From Oligoflexus sp. (GTDB taxonomy: Bacteria > Bdellovibrionota_B > Oligoflexia > Oligoflexales > Oligoflexaceae), in contig NZ_DASTAT010000050.1 of NCBI RefSeq assembly GCF_035712445.1, forward strand, positions 1 through 47,329: 47,329 nucleotides of DNA, in the 5' to 3' direction. A program made the translations under genes and the position numbers. How positions within the stretch are numbered: the stretch's first letter is position 1; the number at the start of each line of letters is the position of its first letter. Below the pieces are notes generated by a model that was not told the DNA's origin, made no database searches, and saw only the letters and a list, made by a program, of their open reading frames with translations. Shown here one piece after another: positions 17,588-26,663 of the stretch.

Positions 17588-18715
17588 TCAGGGGCAGGTT
17601 CCTGGACTTGCGCTCACCGTGTAGGGCGCATCCATGGGATAAAGGTTGGCTCCGTCGACCGTAAAATTGTAACGCGCTCCCGTGCCACAGGCCTGGACAA
17701 AATCATAGTACTGTTCCGCGGCATCCAGCCTGATTACATCCAGAGTATTGGATAGAAAGCTCTGACCTTCCACGATGCGCACCGCGCTTGCGCTTTTGAT
17801 CACATACGCAGCTCCCGTCGATCCCGGGGCCAACACGCCTTTGCCATTTTTATCGAGAAGGACGGCGGTCGCTTCATCCACGCCCAGCCCGGTGACAAGG
17901 TCGGGGGCGGATATCGCGCCGTCTGCGAATTGTCTTGCCATAAATGTAGCCAGCCGTCCGAATCGTTCTCTCTGACGGAAATGGCTGTCGGTCACAAGGT
18001 TTTTGAGGAAGGGGACGTTGAGCATGCCCCGGGTGAAACTGATGGCCGGATCAAAAGGATCCCGCGTTGCCGTGCCGGTCGTGACGCTTGCGGTTCCCGC
18101 GCTGACAGCATCAAAGACAAAAGGTCCCATAATAGCAAGGCCCGCACTGGTTCCACCGATAACTCCTCCCCGCTGGTAAACCCGCTGGACCGCTTTCATC
18201 AGTTCGCTGTCCTTCCAGGCCACGTAATCCGCCTGGTTTCCCCCTGCGAAAAAGATCAGCTCGGCCCGATCCACCAGTTTTGCAGCGATGGCAAGATCAG
18301 CCGTGGATATGACTCTCGGGATAACGAGGGTTTGAACGGAAGAAAACATGGCCAGACCATTGAGATAGGCATCGTAGCCATCAGCTCCCGTGGCCCGGAT
18401 GACCAGCACATCACCGGCCTTGGTCTGAGGATCCCCGGCTATCACATCGTGGGCCCAGACAAAGGCTGAATCCACATCCGTTCCGCCGCCCATAAGTATC
18501 ATTCCAGGACCTTTCGGTGGTCTCACATCGTCCTGGGTTGAACCCAGCCGAGTCGTAGCCAAAATCGTTTCTGGCAGGACGACAGGACCTTCGGGAAACT
18601 TGCTCTCAGCTTTGAATGGATCCGTAGACGGCTCGTTGCTGGACGCAGCGGGTGTGCATGAACTTAAAAAAACTGACGCCAGGAAAGTAAAAAATCCCGG
18701 TAAAATTTGCCGCAT
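17588..18715 (-). CDS. Lipoprotein of the cyanophycinase (peptidase S51) family
   Basis: A 375-residue lipoprotein with lipobox LSSC (Cys20). The mature domain has the S51 pattern: MILMGGGTDVD, IFFAGGNQADYV, and GGTSAGLAIMG with the nucleophilic Ser, followed by SFTRGMLN and DSHFRQRERFGRL. Known relatives hydrolyse cyanophycin (multi-Arg-Asp) or related aspartyl peptides; an envelope-anchored form would degrade extracellular polymer. No cyanophycin synthetase is in the window, so a scavenging role is inferred. The start has GAGGG four bases upstream. It lies 43 bases downstream of the ctaG-like gene and may be read from the respiratory operon. It is convergent with the GNAT-nitrilase gene (5-base gap). 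Confidence 0.8.
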   Translation of the reverse strand: MRQILPGFFTFLASVFLSSCTPAASSNEPSTDPFKAESKFPEGPVVLPETILATTRLGSTQDDVRPPKGPGMILMGGGTDVDSAFVWAHDVIAGDPQTKAGDVLVIRATGADGYDAYLNGLAMFSSVQTLVIPRVISTADLAIAAKLVDRAELIFFAGGNQADYVAWKDSELMKAVQRVYQRGGVIGGTSAGLAIMGPFVFDAVSAGTASVTTGTATRDPFDPAISFTRGMLNVPFLKNLVTDSHFRQRERFGRLATFMARQFADGAISAPDLVTGLGVDEATAVLLDKNGKGVLAPGSTGAAYVIKSASAVRIVEGQSFLSNTLDVIRLDAAEQYYDFVQACGTGARYNFTVDGANLYPMDAPYTVSASPGTCP

Positions 18716-18758
18716 GGTACCCTCGTTCGTTGTTGACTCATGGATAAGGAATCTGCTT

Positions 18759-19625
18759 TTAAAATGAGCTGGAAGAAGATTCCGTGGGAACCCTCACCAG
18801 TCGTAGAGTGAGCCAGGCGGCGATCAGCACATAGCTGAAGCCAGCCGGCATCCACATGATATAGCCAGCCAGCTGCTGATCCTCGATCGGAGTCAAACCA
18901 TGAGCACTGGTGGTATGCGCGTAGAAGGAATACCAGATCTGCGGCGAGAGAGCCATCAGCACACCCAGTGCGGTGGAATGCAGGGATGCAGCAAAGAGGT
19001 AAATAATTCCCGCGGCCGCATTAAGCGCCGGTCGTCCGATACGTCGCAGCAGGACCTTCCAAAAAAAATAGGCACTGATGAAGAATGCGAGATGTTGAAC
19101 ATTGTGAATCCATCGGTTGCCCAAAGCGGATTCATAGAGTCGCGGCAGATGCCAGATCCAAAGAACCAAAGCATAAAGACCCGCAATGACAAGCGGTCGA
19201 GCGGCGCGCTGCAGCCCACGTCCTGAAAGGCTGCGCTGCAACTTCCAAAGACGCCGGCGACCCGCGTTGGAAAAGCCCATGCGCATAAAAAAATCCGAGT
19301 AGCTAAAGACAAAGAGCGGAGCTGCCACCATCATGAGCAGCATGTGCTGAATCATATGAATGGAAAGAAGCTCCTCGCTCAGAAGATCAATCGGCGGCAG
19401 CAGGGCGGCGAGCACGGCCATGATGCCAGCTGCAAAGAATATCAAAGGCCTCCACTCATGCTGCGCTTTTTTTCGCCAGCCTCGAATGTAGAGAAAACCA
19501 AGGAGCGAGAGATTCCCCAAAATCAAAAGGTACCAAGCGAAAACATCCTGAACCGAGCCATTTCCATGACCCCAGGCGGTTTCCGAAAGCAGAAGCAGCA
19601 CAACCCATCCCGGCAGAAAACCCAT
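18759..19625 (-). CDS. ctaG: Cytochrome c oxidase assembly protein, CtaG (caa3) family
   Basis: A 288-residue integral membrane protein with about seven hydrophobic segments and conserved histidines in SIHMIQHMLLMM, LWIWHLPRLYE, HNVQHLAFF and SLHSTALG. This pattern matches the caa3_CtaG family needed for assembly of the copper centre in caa3-type oxidases, rather than the Cox11 type that shares the name. Its ATG overlaps the stop of the preceding gene as ATGA. It is the last clear member of the respiratory operon. The C-terminus is a run of serines ending in Phe. Confidence 0.85.
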   Translation of the reverse strand: MGFLPGWVVLLLLSETAWGHGNGSVQDVFAWYLLILGNLSLLGFLYIRGWRKKAQHEWRPLIFFAAGIMAVLAALLPPIDLLSEELLSIHMIQHMLLMMVAAPLFVFSYSDFFMRMGFSNAGRRRLWKLQRSLSGRGLQRAARPLVIAGLYALVLWIWHLPRLYESALGNRWIHNVQHLAFFISAYFFWKVLLRRIGRPALNAAAGIIYLFAASLHSTALGVLMALSPQIWYSFYAHTTSAHGLTPIEDQQLAGYIMWMPAGFSYVLIAAWLTLRLVRVPTESSSSSF

Positions 19626-19990
19626 CAGCAGTTCCTCCCGAGGATGAAGATCGGAACTGTTTGGGCGAGAATGACCAAAAGAAAAAGTGCATTCATGAGC
19701 AGGCTGCTCCTTGCCATGAAAAGAAAGATATCACCCTGTCCACCACGAATATCCGCGACACTGGCAAGTTGCTGGCGGCGTGCCATCCAAAGGGCTACTC
19801 CGGCGACAGCCACGGCCAGGAATGTCAGCAGTGCCAGACTCCAGAGCATGACGCTGAGGCCCATCCAGGAAACTTGGGCGAGGCCGCTGCGACAGAAGCC
19901 TTCACTCAAAGCATAGGTGCCCATCAAATGGAGCGTCCACGCCAGGGCCCCTCCGAGAAACGCAAACCAGATCCTGGACCTTTCCCGCAT
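19625..19990 (-). CDS. Small membrane protein of the oxidase operon
   Basis: A 121-residue protein with three membrane segments (around residues 8-28, 45-68 and 92-115). It lies between the CoxA-CoxC fusion and ctaG, overlapping the latter by four bases. The position suggests an accessory or subunit-IV-like oxidase component. I do not recognise a family. It contains two cysteines, and I see no heme or metal motif. Confidence 0.7.
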   Translation of the reverse strand: MRERSRIWFAFLGGALAWTLHLMGTYALSEGFCRSGLAQVSWMGLSVMLWSLALLTFLAVAVAGVALWMARRQQLASVADIRGGQGDIFLFMARSSLLMNALFLLVILAQTVPIFILGRNC

Positions 19991-19999
19991 GACATAACC

Positions 20000-22519
20000 T
20001 CAAAAAACTCGGGGTGAGACGTAAAGCGTGGCGAAGACCAAAGCCGCGATCACCAGCGTGAAATACCAGGCCATGGCCGTTATTTGCCGATGAAGGATCA
20101 GAGTCCCGGAGACCTCGCCATCACCACTGCGGAGCATATGCAGAATCGCCGATACCAGCATGGCCAGACCGAAGACAATCAGAGCCACCATATGCCAGAT
20201 GATGGTGTGAAAGAGCGAAGCGTAAGCATTCGATTGAGGTGTGAAGCCGGCCTGTACGGAATCCATAAGGATAAGAACACCGGCGATGAAGCCCATGAGA
20301 GTGCACCCCAGCAGGGAAAGAATAGGAAGTAAACCCTTCTGAAATTGCTGCCCAAGGAATAACAAGGCGCCACTGCCCAGGAGCGAGCCATACGTCAGGC
20401 CTGGTTTCAACAGATCAGGAAGCGGCAGCTCACCCTGCGGCCATTCGGGCGAATAGACGCGCAGATAAAAATAGGAATAAAAAAGGACGCCGAAGATCGT
20501 GGCCATGACCGTCAACGTTCCTGCCATGGCCCACCAACCCACAGCCTGCGTTCCGGTGGGTTCGACCGGCAGGCCGGTGAGACGACTGACATCACTGCTG
20601 CGCATCCTATGGATATCCCGGGCGCGCGGCCAGAGCCAGTGAGCCACGACTCCAAGGGTGAAGACAAGGGCCACGGCCGCCACGATATAGCCTTTAAAAA
20701 GCGTCGCGAGAGACATGATGATGATGCCAGAGGCCGCCGTGATCGGGATATAGGAAGGCCCTGCGACTCGTTGAATGGCTTGTGGTTCACCAGTTATGGC
20801 GTCGGTCACGAGAGTCGCGCGCCAGGTGCTGGGCAGAGCTTCCATGGCATCTGAAATTTGGACGAGGTGAGCAGGTTTTTCGCTCTCCTGATCCACCAGA
20901 GGCTCACGATTGACGATCACCGGCGGCTTGATGAAGATGTAGTTCGGCATATCGACCGTCACGCTCCATTCCAATGAGCGCGCCCCCCAGGGATTTTTTT
21001 CGGCCTTTTTTCCCCGCATGCCGAAATAAAAGACATTGATGACGACCATGATAAAGCCAGCGGCCATGATGAAAGATGCCACAGTCGAAAGGAAGTTCAA
21101 CTCACCGATGCCCAGATTCGCCGAGTAGGTGTAAACGCGGCGACTCATACCCAAAAGGCCGGTGATGTGCATAGGAAAGAAGGTGAGGTTGAAGCCGGTG
21201 AAGACCGTCCAAAAACTCCAGCGTCCCAGTCTTTCGTTGGGGAGATGACCCGTGATGAGCGGCAACCAGTAATGAATGGCGGCAAGAATGGGAAAAACCA
21301 CGCCACCAATCAAAACGTAGTGGAAGTGGGCCACCACGAAGTACGTGTCATGGGCCTGCAAATCAAAGGGAAGAACGGCTACCATCACGCCTGTCAAACC
21401 ACCCAGGACGAAAATGAAAAAGAAACCCAAAATAAATAGCATAGGCGTTTTCAAAACGGGCGAACTGCGCCACAGGGTGGCAATCCAGGCAAAAACCTGC
21501 ACGCCACTGGCCAGTCCGATCATGATACTGGCCGCCACGAAAAACCCTGCCGAGATTAAAGGCAGCCCCGTGGCAAACATATGATGTGCCCAGAGTCCAA
21601 AGCTGAGAAAGCCAGTCAGCAGCACCGCCACCACGATCAGACCATAGCCTGCAATCGGACGACGGGCGAAAGTCGCCAGCATCATCGACACGAAACCAGT
21701 GGCGGGGATGAACATGATATAGACATCAGGATGACCGAAGAACCAAAACAGATGCTGCCAGAGTATGGGATTGCCTCCGGCTTCAGCCACGAAGAATTTA
21801 GTGCCGATGGCTCGATCCAGTTCGATCAGAACCGTGGCTCCAAAGAGAGTCGCAAAGGCGACGATGATCATCACCCCCGCGACCAGCCAGGTCCAGGCAA
21901 AGAGTGGCACACGGCCGAGACTCATGCCAGGCGCACGTAGCTTCAGAATGGTCGTAACAATCTCAATCCCGGTGCCGACGCCTGCGATTTCGATAAATCC
22001 GAGACCTACCAAAAGAAAATCCACACCCAGTCCTGAGTAGGATTCCAAGGACAGCGGCGCGTAAACGAACCATCCTGTGTCGGGCACCGCATTGAATAGA
22101 AAGCCGGTGAAGAAAATAAACCCGCCTGAAATGAAAACCCAGAAGCTGAAGGCGCTCATGCGCGGGAAGGCCATTTCCCTGGCCCCGACGAAAATCGGCA
22201 GCAGATAAATGGCCACGCCTTCCAGAAAAGGCAGGATGACGAGAAACATCATGGTCGCGCCATGCATGGTGAAGAGGCGGTTATAGGTTTCCGGCCCCAT
22301 CAGGTCATTATCCGGCACAGCGAGCTGCAGGCGCATCAAAAGAGCCATCATGCCGGCCAAAAGAAAAAAGACCAGGGACGAGACCATGAAGCGGTTGCCG
22401 AAAGGCTGATTGTTGACAGTGGCAAACCAGGACTTCAGACCGGTTTCCGGCGCTGTCCAGACTTTTTCAAAGGCCTCGCGGCGCTGCTGCCTATTCGTGT
22501 CGTCGACCGCCATATTCAT
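20000..22519 (-). CDS. ctaD: Cytochrome c oxidase subunit I-III fusion
   Basis: An 839-residue fusion. Residues about 20-580 are subunit I, which reduces O2 at heme-CuB and pumps protons: TMHGATMMF (low-spin heme ligand), GHPDVY with H263 and crosslinking Y267, AHHMF (CuB), and DTYFVVAHFHYV (both heme ligands). Residues about 660-839 match the C-terminal helices of subunit III (FYSYFYLRV, FHTIIWHMVAL). Classical A1 oxidases have HPEVY; here Asp265 replaces Glu. ATG 22519 overlaps the coxB stop (ATGA); a second ATG two codons on (22513) is equally possible. The frame is open further upstream, but inside coxB. Confidence 0.92.
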   Translation of the reverse strand: MNMAVDDTNRQQRREAFEKVWTAPETGLKSWFATVNNQPFGNRFMVSSLVFFLLAGMMALLMRLQLAVPDNDLMGPETYNRLFTMHGATMMFLVILPFLEGVAIYLLPIFVGAREMAFPRMSAFSFWVFISGGFIFFTGFLFNAVPDTGWFVYAPLSLESYSGLGVDFLLVGLGFIEIAGVGTGIEIVTTILKLRAPGMSLGRVPLFAWTWLVAGVMIIVAFATLFGATVLIELDRAIGTKFFVAEAGGNPILWQHLFWFFGHPDVYIMFIPATGFVSMMLATFARRPIAGYGLIVVAVLLTGFLSFGLWAHHMFATGLPLISAGFFVAASIMIGLASGVQVFAWIATLWRSSPVLKTPMLFILGFFFIFVLGGLTGVMVAVLPFDLQAHDTYFVVAHFHYVLIGGVVFPILAAIHYWLPLITGHLPNERLGRWSFWTVFTGFNLTFFPMHITGLLGMSRRVYTYSANLGIGELNFLSTVASFIMAAGFIMVVINVFYFGMRGKKAEKNPWGARSLEWSVTVDMPNYIFIKPPVIVNREPLVDQESEKPAHLVQISDAMEALPSTWRATLVTDAITGEPQAIQRVAGPSYIPITAASGIIIMSLATLFKGYIVAAVALVFTLGVVAHWLWPRARDIHRMRSSDVSRLTGLPVEPTGTQAVGWWAMAGTLTVMATIFGVLFYSYFYLRVYSPEWPQGELPLPDLLKPGLTYGSLLGSGALLFLGQQFQKGLLPILSLLGCTLMGFIAGVLILMDSVQAGFTPQSNAYASLFHTIIWHMVALIVFGLAMLVSAILHMLRSGDGEVSGTLILHRQITAMAWYFTLVIAALVFATLYVSPRVF

Positions 22520-23496
22520 TCCAGGCTCATAAGGTAGGTGATGAGAGGATGGTAATCTTCCGCTTGAACGTAAGACGGCGGCATGTGATTGCCGGGTTTC
22601 AAGGCCTGAGGGTTGGCCACCCATCCGGCGAGTGATCCGTAATTGTTGGCGACCACGCCGGCACCCAAGGAGCTTCGGCTGCCGATATGCGTTAAATCCG
22701 GCCCTACTTTTCCCTGGGCCGCGGTGCCACGAATGGTGTGGCATTCGCCACAACCCTCATTCAAAAAGGCTCTTTGCCCCTGCTGCAGAATGGGATCATG
22801 GACCTCTACGCCAGCGTTTTGTTTTTTGGTCGTCCAGGCCGCAAATTCATCAGGCGGCAACGCGATCACCATAAGAGCCATGCGTGCATGCTGCAGTCCA
22901 CAGAACTCCGCGCACTGCGCCCGATAGCTGCCGGGTTCGTCCACCTCCAGCCAATGAACGGTCGTCTGTCCGGGAATCAAATCCGTTTTACCGGAAAGAC
23001 TGGGGGGCCAGAAGCTATGGATGACATCCCCTGAAGTCATTTCCAAGCGGACCGGCTGTCCGACCGGCACATAAATTTCATTGGCTATCGTAATGTCCTG
23101 CTCGGGATACTTCACATCCCACCACCACATGAAACCTGTCAGGCGAATGACCAGAGCATCGGCGGGCGCCTCCAGTTTCTTGGTGACGAGCAGCGTATGG
23201 ATAAGAAGCGGAACAAGGATGAGCGTCGGCAGTATCAGGCCACCGAGGGCGATGAATATGGTATCTCCCATCGGCGGTCGGACCGCGGCTGGTCGACGGC
23301 TTCGCCTCAGGGCCAAAACCAAAAGGACGATCACGAGAAGAAAAATTCCACCGAAGGCAAGCAGCATGATCCACCCAAGATCCGCTATCATGGATGCCGC
23401 TGGGCCGAAGGGTTGAAATGCCGAGGATTTGGCTTCCAGGAATTCCTGAATCCGCTTCGCTGGCGTCTCGAATTGAACACTATGATCAATCTTCAT
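22516..23496 (-). CDS. ctaC: Cytochrome c oxidase subunit II with C-terminal cytochrome c (caa3 type)
   Basis: A 326-residue subunit II. Two membrane helices (about 38-62 and 80-103) precede the cupredoxin domain, whose CuA ligands are visible as H160, C195, C199, H203 and M206 (CAEFCGLQHARM). WWWDVKYP is the usual aromatic docking region. A C-terminal cytochrome c domain has CGECH at 249-253 and a likely Met ligand in HMPPS. The fusion means electrons enter from a bound or tethered cytochrome, typical of caa3 oxidases. It overlaps the downstream subunit gene and follows the cytochrome b gene by nine bases. Confidence 0.92.
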   Translation of the reverse strand: MKIDHSVQFETPAKRIQEFLEAKSSAFQPFGPAASMIADLGWIMLLAFGGIFLLVIVLLVLALRRSRRPAAVRPPMGDTIFIALGGLILPTLILVPLLIHTLLVTKKLEAPADALVIRLTGFMWWWDVKYPEQDITIANEIYVPVGQPVRLEMTSGDVIHSFWPPSLSGKTDLIPGQTTVHWLEVDEPGSYRAQCAEFCGLQHARMALMVIALPPDEFAAWTTKKQNAGVEVHDPILQQGQRAFLNEGCGECHTIRGTAAQGKVGPDLTHIGSRSSLGAGVVANNYGSLAGWVANPQALKPGNHMPPSYVQAEDYHPLITYLMSLE

Positions 23497-23505
23497 AAAG
23501 CCTGT

Positions 23506-24948
23506 TTAATATTTCTGAGGGAACGTTTGCGCGACGAGCACAAAGTCCACCAGAGCATTGAGTTCCTCACTCGAAAGCCGTTCCCCGTAAGCTGGCATGG
23601 CCACATGTTTAGGCGGTTGACGGATGAAATCACGCAGCTCATCCGCAGACAGCCGCACCTTCAAAGAGGTGAGGTCTGGTCCCACATCCCCGCCGTTTCC
23701 CCCTAAAGCATGACAGCTGATGCAGCTATACTCTGTAAACAGCTGATGCCCCCGCTGTGCATCCGGCCCCAATTGCGCCTGGACCGGCAGCGGCACGAGT
23801 TCCTTCGTCGGCCATGCCGTCCATTCCGACTCCAGTCGAAGACCTGTCAAAGTCAAAAGACCCAGGACCGTGATCACAATCATTCCCACTGCCAAGGGAC
23901 GCCGTCTGAGGCCACGGTTGGCTCCATGATCCACAAAGGGGACGAGAATGAGAAACAGGAAAAGCAGCAGAGGAAAACCAAGATAGAACCAGGTCGTCAA
24001 CCACGGAGGCAGATAAGCAACCCAGGCGCTATACCAGTGGAACCACCATTCTTCCGAGGGGAAGGACGTTTCCGTGAAATTCGCCTCCGGCATCAGCTCC
24101 CGAGGACCGAGCGCCAGAGTCAAGCCAAGGACGACGCAAAAAATCACAAAAGCAAAGATCTGCGATTCCACCATGGTATACGGGAAGAATGTTTCGCCTT
24201 CGTCTTCGTGGTGCTTCAGGCGATCGTAAAGTTCCTTTTGCTCCTCGGCTGTTTCCGGGGGATTCAAGCGTTCTGGAATGGTCGTGACGCCGTGAAACAC
24301 GACGAGGTAAAGATGATAGCTGGCCAGTCCAAGGAGCAGTATAGGAACGAAGATCACATGCACTGCATAAAGGCGACTGAGGGTCGGGCTTCCCTGGGTC
24401 CATCCGCCTTGGACGAAATAGACAAGCTCATCACCTATCCAGGGCACGCGATGAAAGATGTTTAAGGCCACTCGGATGGCATAGACGGAGCGTTCATCCC
24501 AACGCAAGGTATAGCCAATATAGGAGTTGATGATAATGAGAAAGAACATGAGCACACCGATCACCCAGGTTCCTTCGCGAGGCGGCAGGTAGCCACCAAG
24601 AAGAATATGACGGAAGAGATGATAGAGAACGATTATGACCATCATGCCTGCGGACCAGTAATGCATGCCGCGAACGAACCAACCCATGAGCTGATGATGC
24701 GTGATATTCACAACGCTGGCATAAGCGGTGTCAGGCGATGCCGAATACATCAGACCGAGGGCAAAGCCCGTGATGATCAGAATGCCGAGCAATAAGAGAA
24801 GAGTCGCCCCATCGCCATAGTACCAGCGGGCCTTTGGGACCCGCCTTGCGAAAAATTTACGCCAGATGGGTCCCAGTGCCAGCCGATCAATCGCAGCATG
24901 AACAGCGTTTTCTTTCGGCTTCTCATCATTCTTCATACTCGTACTCAT
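23506..24948 (-). CDS. Cytochrome b fused to cytochrome c (quinol:cytochrome c reductase)
   Basis: A 480-residue fusion forming the core of a bc-type complex. The N-terminal half has the four heme b ligands H96, H110, H197 and H212; the second pair is 15 apart, the spacing of cytochrome b6 and Firmicute-type enzymes rather than mitochondrial cytochrome b. The C-terminal membrane part replaces the canonical PEWY with SEEWWFHW. A cytochrome c domain closes the protein with CISCH at 409-413 and MPAYGERLS as a likely Met ligand. No separate cytochrome c1 gene is present, so this domain probably takes that role. It begins two bases after the Rieske stop. Confidence 0.9.
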   Translation of the reverse strand: MSTSMKNDEKPKENAVHAAIDRLALGPIWRKFFARRVPKARWYYGDGATLLLLLGILIITGFALGLMYSASPDTAYASVVNITHHQLMGWFVRGMHYWSAGMMVIIVLYHLFRHILLGGYLPPREGTWVIGVLMFFLIIINSYIGYTLRWDERSVYAIRVALNIFHRVPWIGDELVYFVQGGWTQGSPTLSRLYAVHVIFVPILLLGLASYHLYLVVFHGVTTIPERLNPPETAEEQKELYDRLKHHEDEGETFFPYTMVESQIFAFVIFCVVLGLTLALGPRELMPEANFTETSFPSEEWWFHWYSAWVAYLPPWLTTWFYLGFPLLLFLFLILVPFVDHGANRGLRRRPLAVGMIVITVLGLLTLTGLRLESEWTAWPTKELVPLPVQAQLGPDAQRGHQLFTEYSCISCHALGGNGGDVGPDLTSLKVRLSADELRDFIRQPPKHVAMPAYGERLSSEELNALVDFVLVAQTFPQKY

Positions 24949-24950
24949 GA

Positions 24951-25427
24951 TCAGGCCATGGGGGGAACGGAGCGGACATTGATTTCCAGAACACCATTCT
25001 GAATGCGATTGCTATACTTCCAAAGTCCACGTTGAGGAGGGCCGGCTCGGCGCTCGCCATTCTTATCGAATATTCCACCGTGGCAAGGGCAGAAGAACCA
25101 TTCGCTGCCCTGGTCCCAAACAATAGGGCAGCCAAGGTCGCTGCAGGCTCGGGAATACACCACGAATTCCTGATCACTCCGGCGCCATACGTAAAGAGAG
25201 CGTCGGCTTAGCTTGTGATGTTCTTTCTGGTCGGAAATCACGACTTCCCGATTTTGCATGGCACCCACGGGAAAATCCGTCAGCGGACCAACAGGGCGCC
25301 AATCTTCGATGTCGCTCTCGGCAAAGGCCGGAGCCATCATGTTGATGAGCACGGGAACACCCACCGCGCCTGCGATGGCGCAACCTGTTCCCGCGACAGT
25401 GAGAGTGAGAAGCTTTCTTCTGTCCAT
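24951..25427 (-). CDS. Rieske-type protein of the bc complex, first His ligand replaced by Asp
   Basis: A 158-residue protein with an RRK-containing N-terminal signal anchor and a Rieske domain. The second motif is intact (CPCHGG, C113-H116). The first motif reads CSDLGC: C95 and C100 are present, but Asp97 sits where the canonical CTHLGC supplies a His ligand to the 2Fe-2S cluster. The codon is GAC in this sequence. Neighbouring features (WFFCPCHGGIFD, AGPPQRGL) are otherwise ordinary. The ATG has AAGGAG seven bases upstream, and it is the first gene of the respiratory operon. A cluster with one Asp ligand, or a lower or changed potential, is inferred. Confidence 0.85.
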   Translation of the reverse strand: MDRRKLLTLTVAGTGCAIAGAVGVPVLINMMAPAFAESDIEDWRPVGPLTDFPVGAMQNREVVISDQKEHHKLSRRSLYVWRRSDQEFVVYSRACSDLGCPIVWDQGSEWFFCPCHGGIFDKNGERRAGPPQRGLWKYSNRIQNGVLEINVRSVPPMA

Positions 25428-25558
25428 GACGATCTCCTTTTCACTCGTTTGTATCTAAATAATTTTTATGATTTTAGAAATGCTTGATTACTTGTACGAG
25501 AGCATGGAATTTGCATGAACTTTTCCGGCTGATCTCCCGATACCTTGGAATAAATCAT

Positions 25559-26032
25559 ATGCAAGGATTTAACTTCTCTTTTCTTTGGATCATTCTGCTG
25601 GCAGGCGCGCTGGTTCTTCTGTCGATCGTGGGTAATTTTTTTGGACTCGGATTGCATCGTTTTCCTGGAGAGCCACGGCGATATACGCTTGTTGGAAATT
25701 CGCAACAGGGGAGGGTGGCTCTGGAACAATACGGTTGTGGTTCCTGTCATCGTATTCCAGGCGTGCGGGAAGCCCACGGCCGTGTCGGCCCAAGCCTTGA
25801 AGGAATCGATGAGCAAATCTATCTAGCCGGCCTGCTGGCAAACAAGCCCGAAAATCTGAAACGTTGGATTATGGAGCCACAGAGCATCGATCCCAGAACA
25901 CTTATGCCCGACTTGAATGTCAGTGATGCAGACGCGGACGATATGGTTGCGTTTCTTTACGATCAACCCCGAACAGCCTGGCAGCGGGTGGTTCGCGAGA
26001 TGAAATCCATGAGTTCGGAAAAAGTTCCTTGA
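25559..26032 (+). CDS. Membrane-anchored c-type cytochrome
   Basis: A 157-residue cytochrome c with one N-terminal membrane helix (about residues 6-28) and a single heme site, GCGSCHRIPG, with Met in TLMPDL as the likely sixth ligand. The protein faces the periplasm. It is divergently transcribed from the Rieske gene, with 131 bases between starts, and probably carries electrons between the bc complex and the oxidase. GGA lies about eight bases before ATG 25559; the frame is open upstream but the added residues do not look like a signal sequence. Confidence 0.85.
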   Translation: MQGFNFSFLWIILLAGALVLLSIVGNFFGLGLHRFPGEPRRYTLVGNSQQGRVALEQYGCGSCHRIPGVREAHGRVGPSLEGIDEQIYLAGLLANKPENLKRWIMEPQSIDPRTLMPDLNVSDADADDMVAFLYDQPRTAWQRVVREMKSMSSEKVP

Positions 26033-26048
26033 GGCCAGAGGCAAACGA

Positions 26049-26663
26049 TTAAGGTGCTTCGTGAGGATGTGCACCGTACTCAAAGGCGAGCTTGATGCGT
26101 CCATCGTCTTCCTGCGCCATCCAAACGATCATGCCCTCGTCATCCGCACGAAACACCACCGTGCGGGCATCCTCGCGCTCGATGGGGCGGCTCAGAACAT
26201 GCTGCATCTGGACCTTCAGATCCTTCAACTCCGATCCGGGTGGATAAAGGCTCCGCACGGCGCTCAGCTGATAGCGCCCCGCGCCCAGAATGTCAAAGAC
26301 AGCTGTTGTCACGGGCTCCTGTCCCCAACTCATCTCAAGACGTTCGCCAGAGGCCGGATGACCCTTGGTTTCCTGCTTTAACGTGAGGCCCTCTTTTTTG
26401 GCCCAAGCCTCCAAAGATTCCGGGGTCAACTTATGCTGCAGCGTAAGCGCCATCCAATCCCGCTCCACCGGCTCGGGGACTACGGTTTCTTTGGGAGCAA
26501 CCTGGGTTGGTGTTGGCATCGGCGCAGCCCTGGGTTGCTCGGCCCGCGTTTCTTCAGAACGCGGCTCGTTCTGCACGGACTGCGGCTCCGCCTCCGGTTT
26601 TCGCAGTAACCAAAAGGCCAGGAAACCCAGGATCACAAGCGCAAGGACCATGACTTTTTTCAT
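26049..26663 (-). CDS. Membrane-anchored protein of unknown function
   Basis: A 204-residue protein with an N-terminal membrane segment (VMVLALVILGFLAFWLL), an acidic/Pro-rich tether of about 45 residues, and a C-terminal mixed alpha/beta domain (residues about 70-204). Its ATG overlaps the stop of the M23 gene as ATGA, so the two are coupled and may act together at the envelope. I recognise no family or catalytic motif. Confidence 0.65.
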   Translation of the reverse strand: MKKVMVLALVILGFLAFWLLRKPEAEPQSVQNEPRSEETRAEQPRAAPMPTPTQVAPKETVVPEPVERDWMALTLQHKLTPESLEAWAKKEGLTLKQETKGHPASGERLEMSWGQEPVTTAVFDILGAGRYQLSAVRSLYPPGSELKDLKVQMQHVLSRPIEREDARTVVFRADDEGMIVWMAQEDDGRIKLAFEYGAHPHEAP

